Of a DNA stretch of 64,000 nucleotides, positions 1-8,627 are shown piece after piece (within the stretch, counting starts at the first letter, position 1; each line of letters opens with the position of its first letter). Both the position numbers and the translations under genes were made by a program. The notes beneath the pieces are model-generated. The model was given only the letters and a program-made list of their open reading frames with translations. It made no database searches and was not told the origin of the DNA. Source of the DNA: Methanoplanus limicola DSM 2279 (GTDB taxonomy: Archaea; Halobacteriota; Methanomicrobia; Methanomicrobiales; Methanomicrobiaceae); assembly GCF_000243255.1 (NCBI RefSeq), contig NZ_CM001436.1, positions 3,136,947-3,200,946 on the forward strand, given 5' to 3'.

Positions 1-625
1 TAAGCCTGCTGATAAAACCCTTAAATGACTCTGAAGGGCTGAAGATGCCACACACAAAAACAACAGGTGCCCTTCCAGGGCAGAAATTCTCAGCAGAACT
101 GGATGCAGCTTTGTACACACCTGACGGCGCAACATATCCCTTAGCCATAAGCTCCCCCTCATATACCGACTTTAGCCTCTCAAGCACCTTAATCCGGGCA
201 GAATCCGGCATACCTTCAGATAAAGACTGACGCATCCGGGCGTCAGATTCGCCAAAGAGAGAGTAGAGATCATTCAGTATCCTTGCGGAATATTCTCCTG
301 TCCGGGAGAGAACTTTAAGGGCATCCCTGTCCTTCCTGACAACTCCCGAAAGAACCAGTTTCGCCTCCTCATCTGAGAGAAGTGCCACTCCGCCGCCGTA
401 TTTATCCACAATTCCGGATGCGAACTCCTCAGGAGTTGTTACATTATCAGTTATGACAGCAACCCCCTTCAGGGCAGTTTTTTGGCGGATCTCCTCCGAC
501 AGTCTGGAAGTCGGAAGAAGAAAATATGTTCCAAAAGGATTTATTACATAACTGTCCAGAAATTCATCAATAACCGCGCTACAGTCCCATCCGGGAGGAA
601 CTTTTATCAGACTTCCCCGATCCAT
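1..625 (-). CDS. AddB/PD-(D/E)XK-nuclease-like protein, N-terminal part
   Basis: The gene runs off the left edge: 208 codons are open from the ATG at 625 to base 1, with no stop. The N-terminus reads MDRGSLIKVPPGWDC, followed by a segment (FLLPTSRLSEEIRQ) resembling the inactivated helicase start of AddB-like proteins of methanogens, which carry a RecB-type nuclease domain at the far C-terminus. That nuclease domain would lie outside the window, so the nuclease role is inference from the N-terminus only. A TATA-like element at 641-650 sits about 20 bases ahead of the ATG, so the transcript may be leaderless. An unrelated archaeal protein of the same start cannot be excluded. Confidence 0.6.
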   Translation of the reverse strand, partial: MDRGSLIKVPPGWDCSAVIDEFLDSYVINPFGTYFLLPTSRLSEEIRQKTALKGVAVITDNVTTPEEFASGIVDKYGGGVALLSDEEAKLVLSGVVRKDRDALKVLSRTGEYSARILNDLYSLFGESDARMRQSLSEGMPDSARIKVLERLKSVYEGELMAKGYVAPSGVYKAASSSAENFCPGRAPVVFVCGIFSPSESFKGFISRL

Positions 626-640
626 AATTCAAAACACCCA

Positions 641-650
641 CATATATAAA
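641..650 (-). promoter_or_regulatory. TATA-like box of the AddB-like gene
   Basis: On the minus strand TTTATATATG lies about 20 bases before the ATG at 625. With the usual archaeal TATA-to-start spacing of about 25 bases, transcription would begin close to the ATG. No Shine-Dalgarno is seen. Confidence 0.45.
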
Positions 651-794
651 CTCTAATTAATCAAAGACATATTATTAACAACAGACATCATATTCCTGAG
701 AATTCCGGCAGTTAGAAAACAAACCAAAAATCCTGCACAGAAGAGTATAGTGCCAGGCCGGAAAGATACAGCACTGACCTCCCAGACTTACCGA

Positions 795-1658
795 TCAGAT
801 CTCTTCCATCCAGCGGTGCGAATAACCCCTTCTCTCAACCAAAACTCCATCGCAGAGAACCTCTCCTGAATCCGTGACAACTCCGATCACCGTACAGTCC
901 ACACCGGTTACAGGCAGAATATCCCTTCCGCATGTAAACAGCAGCCCAAAGTCCCCTCCGCTGTAAAGCGCCATCTCAGGCGAAACTCCGGGCGAAAGCG
1001 GCAGATTATCCATAGAGATCTCAAAACCGACACAGGATGAGCCGGAGAGGTCATAAAGCGAGAGTGCAATGCCGTCAGAGACATCCATCATAGATGAGAC
1101 CCCGGCAACTGCCAGCAGACGCCCTTCACGCACAGCCGGAAGAGGCTCGACAAGATTCTTCCAGTACCTCTCAGAACCCTCAAGGGCTGCGCCCGCACAG
1201 CCCGGAGTGCCGGTTACGCAGACAATATCGCCGGGTTTGGCACCCCTTCTGGTTTTATAATATTCATCCTCAACCCTGCCGATTCCGGTAGTGACTATAG
1301 TAAGCTCAGAGTGAAAATCGATATCCCCCCCGGCAAGCTCAGCCCCAAACCTCTCGCAGCAGTCCTTCGCACCGGCTGTGATCCCTGAAATCCTCTCAGG
1401 CTCATCAAGCCCCGCGGCAAGAAGAAGAGCAAGGGGCACTGCACCGCAGGAAGCGACATCAGAGAGCGTTACAGCGGCAGACATCCACCCGATCTGCCAG
1501 TCAGTCATCCCTCTCGGGAAATCAGTGCTTTCATGAAGCATGTCGGTCGAGAGAATGATATTATCATCACCCACCTTTATCATGCAGCAGTCATCCGATG
1601 TCCTTTCCTCACCTATAATTCCGCTTACGACCTTTAACAGATCCCGATCATCAACCAC
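795..1658 (-). CDS. thiL: Thiamine-monophosphate kinase
   Basis: Phosphorylates thiamine monophosphate to thiamine diphosphate with ATP, the last step of cofactor formation; cytosolic. The 287-residue length is somewhat short for ThiL (about 300-330). Family motifs of the AIR-synthase-related fold are present: VGDD at 29-32, STDM at 37-40, LSDVAS at 65-70, GGDI at 110-113 and DVSDG at 192-196, the acidic sets that bind Mg-ATP. The start overlaps the end of the upstream DUF460 gene by 8 bases, so it is the last gene of the rio2-DUF460-thiL operon and probably translationally coupled. Confidence 0.9.
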   Translation of the reverse strand: MVDDRDLLKVVSGIIGEERTSDDCCMIKVGDDNIILSTDMLHESTDFPRGMTDWQIGWMSAAVTLSDVASCGAVPLALLLAAGLDEPERISGITAGAKDCCERFGAELAGGDIDFHSELTIVTTGIGRVEDEYYKTRRGAKPGDIVCVTGTPGCAGAALEGSERYWKNLVEPLPAVREGRLLAVAGVSSMMDVSDGIALSLYDLSGSSCVGFEISMDNLPLSPGVSPEMALYSGGDFGLLFTCGRDILPVTGVDCTVIGVVTDSGEVLCDGVLVERRGYSHRWMEEI

Positions 1659-3591
1659 GCCAGACCTCCTTTATCCTCTCACTCTGGTATTCCTTAACTA
1701 TTGACTCAAGCATCTCTTCCGATTTCGACCTCATAAATTTCTCCTGTCCGCTCTGCCATGCAGAGAGGGCTGATTCAAGGTCACATCTCAGCACATAACC
1801 GAATTTGCCTCTGAGGCTGAGTTTTATATCCGCAGCATCAATAAGGACAATATTCAGTGCCCGCAGGGCATCCTTCAGCTTCAAATCCTCATCCTTGCCG
1901 GTAATAAGGACCTGTACAGAGGATTCCGAGAGGATCTGAACCGCAGTACTGCCCCAGCCCCTCGTATTGCCGGCATAGATGATGTCACCTTCATTTATCC
2001 CGAACTCATCCTCAAGAGACCTGAGGGAATCTTTGGTAAGCGAAGGTATAACCTTGAAAGGAATGAACTCTCCGGTCTGGATATCAGCAAACCTCTTCAG
2101 ACGGTCGATCTGCTTTAAGAGTCTCTTATTCTTCCGTTCGGCACTCCTGAGTTTCTTCTTAAAAACCTTAATTCTGCTCTCACGAAGTTCAATCTCGGCG
2201 TCCCTCTTCCTTACCTCGGCACGCTCGCTCCTCTCAGAGGCGAGCCTCTTCTCAAGTGAAATTATCTCAGCGTCCTTTTTTGTAAGAGTACCCTCAAGCT
2301 CAGCAGCATAAGCCTTCAGATTTCTGACCATACCTTCAAGCTGTAAAATCCTGGTGTCCCTTCCGGATGAGATATCACCTTCTACAACTTCAGATGGCTC
2401 TTTATCCACAGATTCCGGAAGTATTTCACCCAGTATCTTTTCAGGAGTCATGCCCCTGATAAGTCCTGTCCGGACGAGATCGAGATCAACTCCGGCAGGG
2501 ATCTTCCTTTCAATATTCCGGAACTTATTTTTAAAAAATTTATGAGCCTCAAGAGCGGCATAGAGGGCGTCCCTCTCATGGTCATTTGCATAGCTGTACC
2601 CGGAGGTGACCGAATACTTCTCCTCCTGAGTCTTCTCCTCAGCCGGAATAAAAGGAACAGCGGAAAATGCCCTTTTAATCTTCTCCACAGTCGAGGGCAT
2701 GCGGGACTTGTCAGTCGCAACTATAACCGGCTTTCCGGCAAGAGATATCTCCTCAATCCAGTCTGCAACCGACATCTGCCTTGAACTCTTTAAAGCGATG
2801 AGGTTGGCCTCATAGTCAAGTGCTGCAAACCCGAATGTCGTGCCCGGATCTATACCCACAATGAGGTGTTTTTTCCGGCCCCCCTGCTGAACATACCGGA
2901 TTTTATCAAGACGGCCGGATCTGACCTTAACCTGAACATCAGTACCGCCACCGCCAAACGAAGGTATATCCTCCCTTCCGCCACTGATATGAAATTCAAC
3001 CCTTTTAAATCCGCCATACCCCTTAAATTCCCGTTTTTCATATTTAAGACCGGATTCCTTTAAGGTATCCTCAATCTCACGGCCCTTATTCAGAACAGCG
3101 CCATGTATCTTTCTGACATAGCGGTTCTGGCTCCATCCACCCCTGCCGGGAGAACGCCCCCTTGAGACTATAATATCAGATGAGTCCTCAAATACCTGCA
3201 CCTCAAAACCGCCGCCGGCCTCTGCTATTCCGGCAATGGCACGTGCCTCCTCAAAAGGATCAAAACGGTTCTTAAAAGTGATATTGTACCTTTTGGCAAC
3301 CACCTGAAGAGTCTGCTGTTTTTCTCCGCCGGTCACCTGTACAAGCTTTGTCTTTGTCGGAAACTGCTGCATCAGGGCGACAAGTTCAGACTGGTCCCTG
3401 GAGATCTCCCGGATGCTGTCAACCGCTAAAATATCCGGTCTTTCCGATATTATACGCCTCATCAGGCGGAACAGGGACACCTCCCCTGAGAATACCTCCC
3501 TGTTGTCATCCCGGATAATAAGCGCATAAGACGGCCTCTTTCTCTTTGAGCTGACCGAACCCCTGATCACATCAGTTCCGAATACCTTCAA
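1651..3591 (-). CDS. DUF460 protein with RuvC/YqgF-like RNase H fold
   Basis: A 646-residue member of the archaeal COG2433-type family (DUF460). An N-terminal domain (about 1-235) is followed by an RNase H-like domain starting at GIDPGTTFG (246-254), where Asp248 fits the first catalytic acid of RuvC-like enzymes. A long basic and acidic coiled coil follows (about 415-515) and then a globular C-terminal domain. The substrate is unknown; structured RNA or DNA is likely from the fold. It starts inside the stop of rio2 (ATGA overlap at 3588-3591), so it is co-translated with a ribosome-biogenesis kinase. A role in RNA processing is inference. Confidence 0.85.
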   Translation of the reverse strand: MKVFGTDVIRGSVSSKRKRPSYALIIRDDNREVFSGEVSLFRLMRRIISERPDILAVDSIREISRDQSELVALMQQFPTKTKLVQVTGGEKQQTLQVVAKRYNITFKNRFDPFEEARAIAGIAEAGGGFEVQVFEDSSDIIVSRGRSPGRGGWSQNRYVRKIHGAVLNKGREIEDTLKESGLKYEKREFKGYGGFKRVEFHISGGREDIPSFGGGGTDVQVKVRSGRLDKIRYVQQGGRKKHLIVGIDPGTTFGFAALDYEANLIALKSSRQMSVADWIEEISLAGKPVIVATDKSRMPSTVEKIKRAFSAVPFIPAEEKTQEEKYSVTSGYSYANDHERDALYAALEAHKFFKNKFRNIERKIPAGVDLDLVRTGLIRGMTPEKILGEILPESVDKEPSEVVEGDISSGRDTRILQLEGMVRNLKAYAAELEGTLTKKDAEIISLEKRLASERSERAEVRKRDAEIELRESRIKVFKKKLRSAERKNKRLLKQIDRLKRFADIQTGEFIPFKVIPSLTKDSLRSLEDEFGINEGDIIYAGNTRGWGSTAVQILSESSVQVLITGKDEDLKLKDALRALNIVLIDAADIKLSLRGKFGYVLRCDLESALSAWQSGQEKFMRSKSEEMLESIVKEYQSERIKEVWRG

Positions 3592-4457
3592 CCGACCACC
3601 TTTGAGAGTGCCTCCTCAACACTCATATCAATCCTGTATTTCTTTTTGAAATACCCGGTAATATTTCCGAGATCCCTCCTGAGAATATCTTCGGCATTGG
3701 GATGGACAGGTTCCACCCACTGCGGCCAGTCAATCACCCAGACATTCTTCTCACTGACCATGACATTGTATTCAGAGAGATCATTGTGGATGTATCCAAG
3801 GTCATATGCCTTTTTCATATTATCAAGTATCTCATCGAGCACAACCTCTGCGTCCTCTGGACTTTCAAAGACTGACTGATTGAGGTTCACACCAGGAATA
3901 TAGGTCATCGCAATCACATTGCGGTTGATTGTGAGCGGCACCGGCACGGAAACTCCGCCTTTCTGAAGAACTTTCAGAGCTTCAAACTCCCTCTTTGCCG
4001 ATTCAGTGGATGCAAATATCCATGGAAAATGCTTCCATTCCGGCATATAATCCCTGGAAAGTCTTGCAGACTGAAACGACCGCTGCCCGATCCGGTGCAC
4101 CTTCAGCACAACTGTGCCCATACCAAGCGCCTCATACACTGTCGATTCCTTGCCCACACCGATAAGAGTGCCAAGCGCGGATATCGTGCCTCTCTTCACA
4201 AGCGCGGATACAGCAAGTGCGTCGTATCCCTTAAATGTAAGCTGGTAACCGTCATACGGCAGTGTGCTGCTCTTAACCATGTCCTTCGCCATAACTCTCC
4301 CAAGCCTGAATTCAAGCTCAGACTGAGAGAATTTTGTTGATTTACGTATATTTTCCTCAGGCACCCAATTGTACCGCTTCATCTGTTTCTCAATCGAAAG
4401 CAGAACAGCGACGTCATATTTATGGAGTGTCCGGATATCATCTGCACTAAGAGGCAT
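3588..4457 (-). CDS. rio2: RIO2-type serine protein kinase
   Basis: Atypical kinase/ATPase of small-subunit ribosome maturation, conserved in archaea and eukaryotes. Residues 1-90 form the RIO2-specific winged-helix domain. The kinase part has the glycine-loop GVGKEST (101-106 region), Lys119, catalytic HNDLSEYN (224-231) and metal-binding IDWPQ (242-246). Length 289 matches archaeal RIO2. It is the first gene of a minus-strand operon with DUF460 and thiL, and diverges from the tRNA-thiolation gene with about 50 bases between starts, so both promoters share that short gap. Confidence 0.95.
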   Translation of the reverse strand: MPLSADDIRTLHKYDVAVLLSIEKQMKRYNWVPEENIRKSTKFSQSELEFRLGRVMAKDMVKSSTLPYDGYQLTFKGYDALAVSALVKRGTISALGTLIGVGKESTVYEALGMGTVVLKVHRIGQRSFQSARLSRDYMPEWKHFPWIFASTESAKREFEALKVLQKGGVSVPVPLTINRNVIAMTYIPGVNLNQSVFESPEDAEVVLDEILDNMKKAYDLGYIHNDLSEYNVMVSEKNVWVIDWPQWVEPVHPNAEDILRRDLGNITGYFKKKYRIDMSVEEALSKVVG

Positions 4458-4509
4458 ATTACATACACGCTTTATCTGTTTATGGGGATAAAATTGATTG
4501 GAAGATTAC

Positions 4510-5400
4510 ATGAAATGCTCAAAATGCAAGAGGGATGCAGTACTGTTTCAGAGATATTCCGGAATGCACCTGTGTGAAGAACATTTCACCATAGATCTTG
4601 AGACCAAGGTAAAAAAGACAATACGGAAGGAAGGATGGATAAAATCCGGAGATAAAATAGCGGTCGCACTTTCGGGCGGAAAGGACAGCACAGCTCTCCT
4701 CTATTTCCTGAAAAAAACCTTTGCCATCAGAAGAGATATAGAGATATTCGCAGTAACTATAGATGAAGGGATATCGGGGTACAGGGATATAAAGATATGT
4801 GAGAATATTGCAGAGTCTGGAGGCGTTAAATTCCACACAGCATCATTTAAGGAGCATTTCGGGATTACCCTTAATGAGATTGTACAGAAAAAAGGTGACA
4901 TAAACTCATGCTCATACTGCGGAGTTCTCAGAAGACAGGTGCTGAATAAAACAGCAAGGGATGCCGGCGCGACAAAGATAGCATACGGCTTTAATCTTGA
5001 TGATGAAGCGCAGTCAGTTATGATGAATGTCCTGAGGGGCGATGCCGTGACTCTGCTCAGAAAAGAGAAACCTGTTTTAGGCATGCTGCCAAGAATTAAA
5101 CCATTTAAAACAATACCCGAAAGGGAGATCGCCCTCTATGCACGGCTGCATACAGAAGGCTATGAAGAGCGTGGATGCCCATATTCACATAATGCACTCA
5201 GGGCAGATGTCAGAGGCATTCTGAACCAGTATAACTACAGTCACCCTGCAACAAAATATGCACTGTTAAACCTCGGTGAAAAGCTCAAATCCGGAATTCC
5301 GGCTGACAATTCCGGAGCAGAAACCTGCGCCGCATGTGGCGAACCTGTATTTGGCACCTGCAGGGTATGCGGGATGCTGAAGGAACTGAAGAAGGAGTAA
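4510..5400 (+). CDS. tRNA 2-thiolation PP-loop enzyme (TtuA/Ncs6-like, TIGR00269)
   Basis: ATP-pyrophosphatase of the TtuA/Ncs6 family, which activates tRNA uridine for thiolation. It has an N-terminal zinc ribbon (CSKC near residue 3 and a second Cys/His pair), the PP-loop SGGKDST (55-61), a central CSYC and a C-terminal zinc ribbon (CAAC, CRVC). A TTG at 4498 would add four residues, but the family normally begins MKCSKC, so I chose ATG 4510 (296 residues). It heads an operon with the K+ channel and nadE. The particular tRNA substrate cannot be told from sequence. Confidence 0.88.
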   Translation: MKCSKCKRDAVLFQRYSGMHLCEEHFTIDLETKVKKTIRKEGWIKSGDKIAVALSGGKDSTALLYFLKKTFAIRRDIEIFAVTIDEGISGYRDIKICENIAESGGVKFHTASFKEHFGITLNEIVQKKGDINSCSYCGVLRRQVLNKTARDAGATKIAYGFNLDDEAQSVMMNVLRGDAVTLLRKEKPVLGMLPRIKPFKTIPEREIALYARLHTEGYEERGCPYSHNALRADVRGILNQYNYSHPATKYALLNLGEKLKSGIPADNSGAETCAACGEPVFGTCRVCGMLKELKKE

Positions 5401-5401
5401 T

Positions 5402-7117
5402 ATGTCAAAGAGATTCAGCCTCTATAACCTCTTAAAGAACCACTATTACAAGAGGAAGGTATTTTTTTATACCGAACTTCTGATCATCCAGATCGTCGCA
5501 TATACGCTTCTTCTCTATTATGCAATACCGGTCCTTGAAAATCAGCGCCTGACAGTTGCCGAATCAACACTTTTTGTCGTCCAGACGATGACAACGGTAG
5601 GTTATGACCTTGTGACCTTCTTTCCGGTTGAGAACCAGATCACAATACTTATACTCATTTTCATTATGGCAACCGGCGTTTTTACCGTCCTTATGATAAT
5701 CCCGGCGGCCATCGCACCCTATCTCCAGGATATTCTTCAGCCTGTCCCGCCATCGGCCATCACAGGAAAGATCTCCAGCCATGTAATCATTGTCGGACAT
5801 AATGAGATCACGAAGTCCGTAGTGGACGGGATTATGATGTCAGGACTTCCGGTGGTCCTTCTTGAATGTGACAGGAATAAGGCACTGGACGCAATGAACC
5901 GGTACAAAAAATCAGTCAGAGTAATATTCGGAGAATATAACAGGCACAATACCTGGAAATCCGCCCATGCCGCAGATGCCTCCCATATAATCATCAGTAC
6001 GGACGAGAAGACCGCCGCAACCACCATACTTGGCATGAGGGAGATGACAGAGGCAAAGATCACGGCGATCATTGACTTTCTCGAATACAAAAGGTACCTA
6101 ATCTACGCCGGTGCGGATTATGTCATCTCTCCCAAGAACTACCTTGGCAATATCTTCAGCAGGCACGCCTCAAATACACCGGTCATTGACATCATATATG
6201 AGACCTCAAGGCGTGATGGCACCTCTGTATCCATCAGGGAGGAAAATCCCCTGAAACTGGTATATATCCCCGTAATTGAGAGCTGTTTTGCATTAGGCCG
6301 CACGATAGAGGAATTAAATCTCTTCAGCAGATACGGAGTGTACCCTGTATTTTTATGGAAGAAAGGAATGTTTTATGCTTTCTCAGGAGAGGATGTCCCG
6401 CTTGAGAGATCAGACGCCCTTGTCGTTGCCGGAAGGGAGGAATCCATACAGAGGCTTCTGGATGAAGAATTTGCATGCTCATTTCACCCGGAGAAATACG
6501 CAATAATTGCAGGTTATGGGGATGTCGGCAAAATTATCTATAAAAATCTCAACTCATCAGGAGTTAATGCGGTTGTAATAGACAGAGATATTGAAGAAGA
6601 TTTTGGAATACAGGGCAATGCAGAGGATGAATCAATTCTAATGACCGCAAATATAGAAAAAGCGGACGTCCTTGTAGCAGCAGTAAACGACGACGAGGCC
6701 AATATATTCACAACCCTCCTTGCAAGAAATCTGAACCCCAAAATCCACATACTTGCAAGGGCAAATCACCCGGAATCGGTTGATAAGCTGTACAGGGCCG
6801 GTGCTGACTATGTTGCACTTCTGCCTGCGATGGGCGGGCAGTTTGCAGCAGACATTGTGATTAAAAACAGGGTATCTGTCTTAATTGATCTTCCGGGCGG
6901 GCAGAGAGTTGTTATGAAGAAGAGAGAAGGCAGGAGAAGATACACAGTCGGAAGGGTTAAAAAACTCACAGGGACAAAGATTATCGGCATAGAGGGGGAG
7001 AACCATTCGGTTGTAAGGCCGGATGAGAACGAAGAGATATATACAGGAGATTCAGTTATTGCCTTTGGCAGTTCTGTTTCACTGAAAAAACTTATGAATA
7101 TTCTTGAGAGTGATTAA
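5402..7117 (+). CDS. Potassium channel with two RCK (TrkA-N/TrkA-C) domains
   Basis: Membrane K+ channel. Two transmembrane helices (about 22-44 and 80-108) flank a pore loop with the selectivity filter TTVGYD (64-69). The cytosolic part holds an RCK domain from about residue 122 (VIIVGHNEITKS) and a second from about 358 (AIIAGYGDVGK) with nucleotide-binding Rossmann motifs, then a TrkA-C domain. MthK-type channels have one RCK per chain, so two in tandem resemble BK and GsuK channels. The ATG lies one base after the previous stop, with GAAGGAG ahead as Shine-Dalgarno. nadE follows after one base. Confidence 0.92.
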   Translation: MSKRFSLYNLLKNHYYKRKVFFYTELLIIQIVAYTLLLYYAIPVLENQRLTVAESTLFVVQTMTTVGYDLVTFFPVENQITILILIFIMATGVFTVLMIIPAAIAPYLQDILQPVPPSAITGKISSHVIIVGHNEITKSVVDGIMMSGLPVVLLECDRNKALDAMNRYKKSVRVIFGEYNRHNTWKSAHAADASHIIISTDEKTAATTILGMREMTEAKITAIIDFLEYKRYLIYAGADYVISPKNYLGNIFSRHASNTPVIDIIYETSRRDGTSVSIREENPLKLVYIPVIESCFALGRTIEELNLFSRYGVYPVFLWKKGMFYAFSGEDVPLERSDALVVAGREESIQRLLDEEFACSFHPEKYAIIAGYGDVGKIIYKNLNSSGVNAVVIDRDIEEDFGIQGNAEDESILMTANIEKADVLVAAVNDDEANIFTTLLARNLNPKIHILARANHPESVDKLYRAGADYVALLPAMGGQFAADIVIKNRVSVLIDLPGGQRVVMKKREGRRRYTVGRVKKLTGTKIIGIEGENHSVVRPDENEEIYTGDSVIAFGSSVSLKKLMNILESD

Positions 7118-7118
7118 A

Positions 7119-7868
7119 ATGAATGAGGAATGCATATCCTGTGAATGCCAGAAGATTGAGAATATGATCAGGCATACGATCTGGTCGGCAGGAAAAAGCA
7201 GAATAGTTATAGGAATATCCGGCGGGATAGACTCGGCAGTGGCAGCCGGGCTGTCTGCAAAAGCAATAGGCGGAGGGAATGTCTATGGTTATATGCTCCC
7301 TTCAGATGTAACTCCTAAAGAGGATATTGAGGACGGAAGGGCACTATGCGAGAAGTTCGGCATAAACTTCTTAGTTGTCCCTATAACTGAGATACAGAAG
7401 GCCTTTGAGACATTAACCGGATATGAGGAGACAGACTACCTCCGTGGCAACCTCATGGCAAGAATCCGGATGACAGCCCTGTACTATTTTGCGAACCGGG
7501 ACAGTGCCCTCGTATGCGGGACATCGAACAGAAGCGAATACATGCTTGGATACTCAACAAAGCACGGCGATGATTCGGCAGACATTCAGCCGCTGCTCCA
7601 TCTCTTAAAGAAGGATGTGAGGGCTGTTGCATCTGAGATCAGTGTTCCGCAGGCGATAATCGACAAAAAACCCTCAGCAGGGTTGTATAAAGGGCAGTCT
7701 GATGAGGATGAGATCGGACACACATACGATTCCATAGACAGGGCCATAGAAAATCTTGAGGCAAACAGCTATATGCCTGAAAATGAAGAAGAAAAGTCAA
7801 TACTTGAGCTTATCAAAAAAGCGGCCCACAAGCGCACAGGCCCTCCAAATCTCCTGAAAACAGAATGA
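7119..7868 (+). CDS. nadE: NAD+ synthetase
   Basis: Makes NAD+ from deamido-NAD+, ATP and ammonia (or glutamine-derived ammonia). PP-loop ISGGIDSAV (33-41), the STKHGD segment and the C-terminal KKPSAGLYKGQSDEDE region are typical. No glutaminase domain is present, so it is the ammonia-type enzyme. The frame is open from TTG 7104, inside the channel gene, but ATG 7119 gives MNEECIS, 249 residues and a one-base gap to the channel stop. The Cys-rich N-terminus (three Cys in the first ten residues) is unusual for NadE and may bind metal. Confidence 0.93.
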   Translation: MNEECISCECQKIENMIRHTIWSAGKSRIVIGISGGIDSAVAAGLSAKAIGGGNVYGYMLPSDVTPKEDIEDGRALCEKFGINFLVVPITEIQKAFETLTGYEETDYLRGNLMARIRMTALYYFANRDSALVCGTSNRSEYMLGYSTKHGDDSADIQPLLHLLKKDVRAVASEISVPQAIIDKKPSAGLYKGQSDEDEIGHTYDSIDRAIENLEANSYMPENEEEKSILELIKKAAHKRTGPPNLLKTE

Positions 7869-7886
7869 TTTAAACTTCCGGCAGCC

Positions 7887-7917
7887 AAAAAACCGCCCTT
7901 AAAAAAAGCAGATTTTT
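7887..7917. terminator. Bidirectional T-rich terminator between nadE and pgiA
   Basis: The 58-bp gap between the convergent genes has A6 at 7887-7892 and A7 at 7901-7907 (T-runs on the minus strand, just after the pgiA stop) and T5 at 7913-7917 for the plus strand. Archaeal termination at T-tracts fits; no strong hairpin is needed. Confidence 0.5.
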
Positions 7918-7926
7918 CCGGTATAA

Positions 7927-8625
7927 TCAGAAAAATTTTCTGTTTCCGTTTAGAAGGGACGGCTTATTTAAAAATTCCAGGTAATCCGTCCCTATAAGGC
8001 CATATATATTCCTGCCGCGGATAATACCGTACTCAGGATATTCCTTTGGCCTCTCCAGGACTTTAAGTTCCAGAACTTTATCATAGGCAGGATTTTTAAT
8101 CCATCCTTCTTCTGTCTCATACCATGCAGCACCGTGCATATCTTCATAAAACTGATATTCACTGGAAAAGTTATCAGATACAAGGTTTGCCATAATAAGA
8201 GTCTCATCCGCGGGATTGATCGTCACATGCCCGTAACCGGGAGGAATTAGAACAAAATCACCTGCCAGTGCACATACCAGAATAAACTCCGAGAGGTCCT
8301 TCTTCTGAAGGAGGTAATGTGCACTTCCGGAGAGGACCTGGTACAGTTCAGGATACCCAAACCCGTCAGGTGCATCAGGATGATAATGGCCTTTTGTCTT
8401 TACATATTCCCCGCCAATCTCCCCCGGAGGAATTTCTGTAATATCATATCTTATTTTATGTGAAATGAGCCACTCAGCATCATCTTCATTCTTAGAAAGA
8501 GCACGGTACATAAAATAAAGGGGTCTGTCCTCTTCTGCATCCGCCGCATTATACAGAACAGACCTCATATCCTCTGTGGACCTGATATCAGGTTTTGGGA
8601 GAGGAATATCCCTGATCATATCCAT
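7927..8625 (-). CDS. pgiA: Archaeal cupin-type glucose-6-phosphate isomerase
   Basis: Interconverts glucose-6-phosphate and fructose-6-phosphate for gluconeogenesis/glycogen metabolism. This is the metal-dependent cupin enzyme of Euryarchaeota, not the usual PGI. Metal ligands are visible: TKGHYH (His80, His82), YPELYQV (Glu93) and PPGYGH (His133). 232 residues is longer than the roughly 190 of the Pyrococcus enzyme, with extra sequence at both ends. The ATG lies two bases after the stop of the CARDB-like gene, so the two are co-transcribed from the promoter facing the TrmB-type regulator. Confidence 0.9.
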   Translation of the reverse strand: MDMIRDIPLPKPDIRSTEDMRSVLYNAADAEEDRPLYFMYRALSKNEDDAEWLISHKIRYDITEIPPGEIGGEYVKTKGHYHPDAPDGFGYPELYQVLSGSAHYLLQKKDLSEFILVCALAGDFVLIPPGYGHVTINPADETLIMANLVSDNFSSEYQFYEDMHGAAWYETEEGWIKNPAYDKVLELKVLERPKEYPEYGIIRGRNIYGLIGTDYLEFLNKPSLLNGNRKFF

Positions 8626-8627
8626 TA

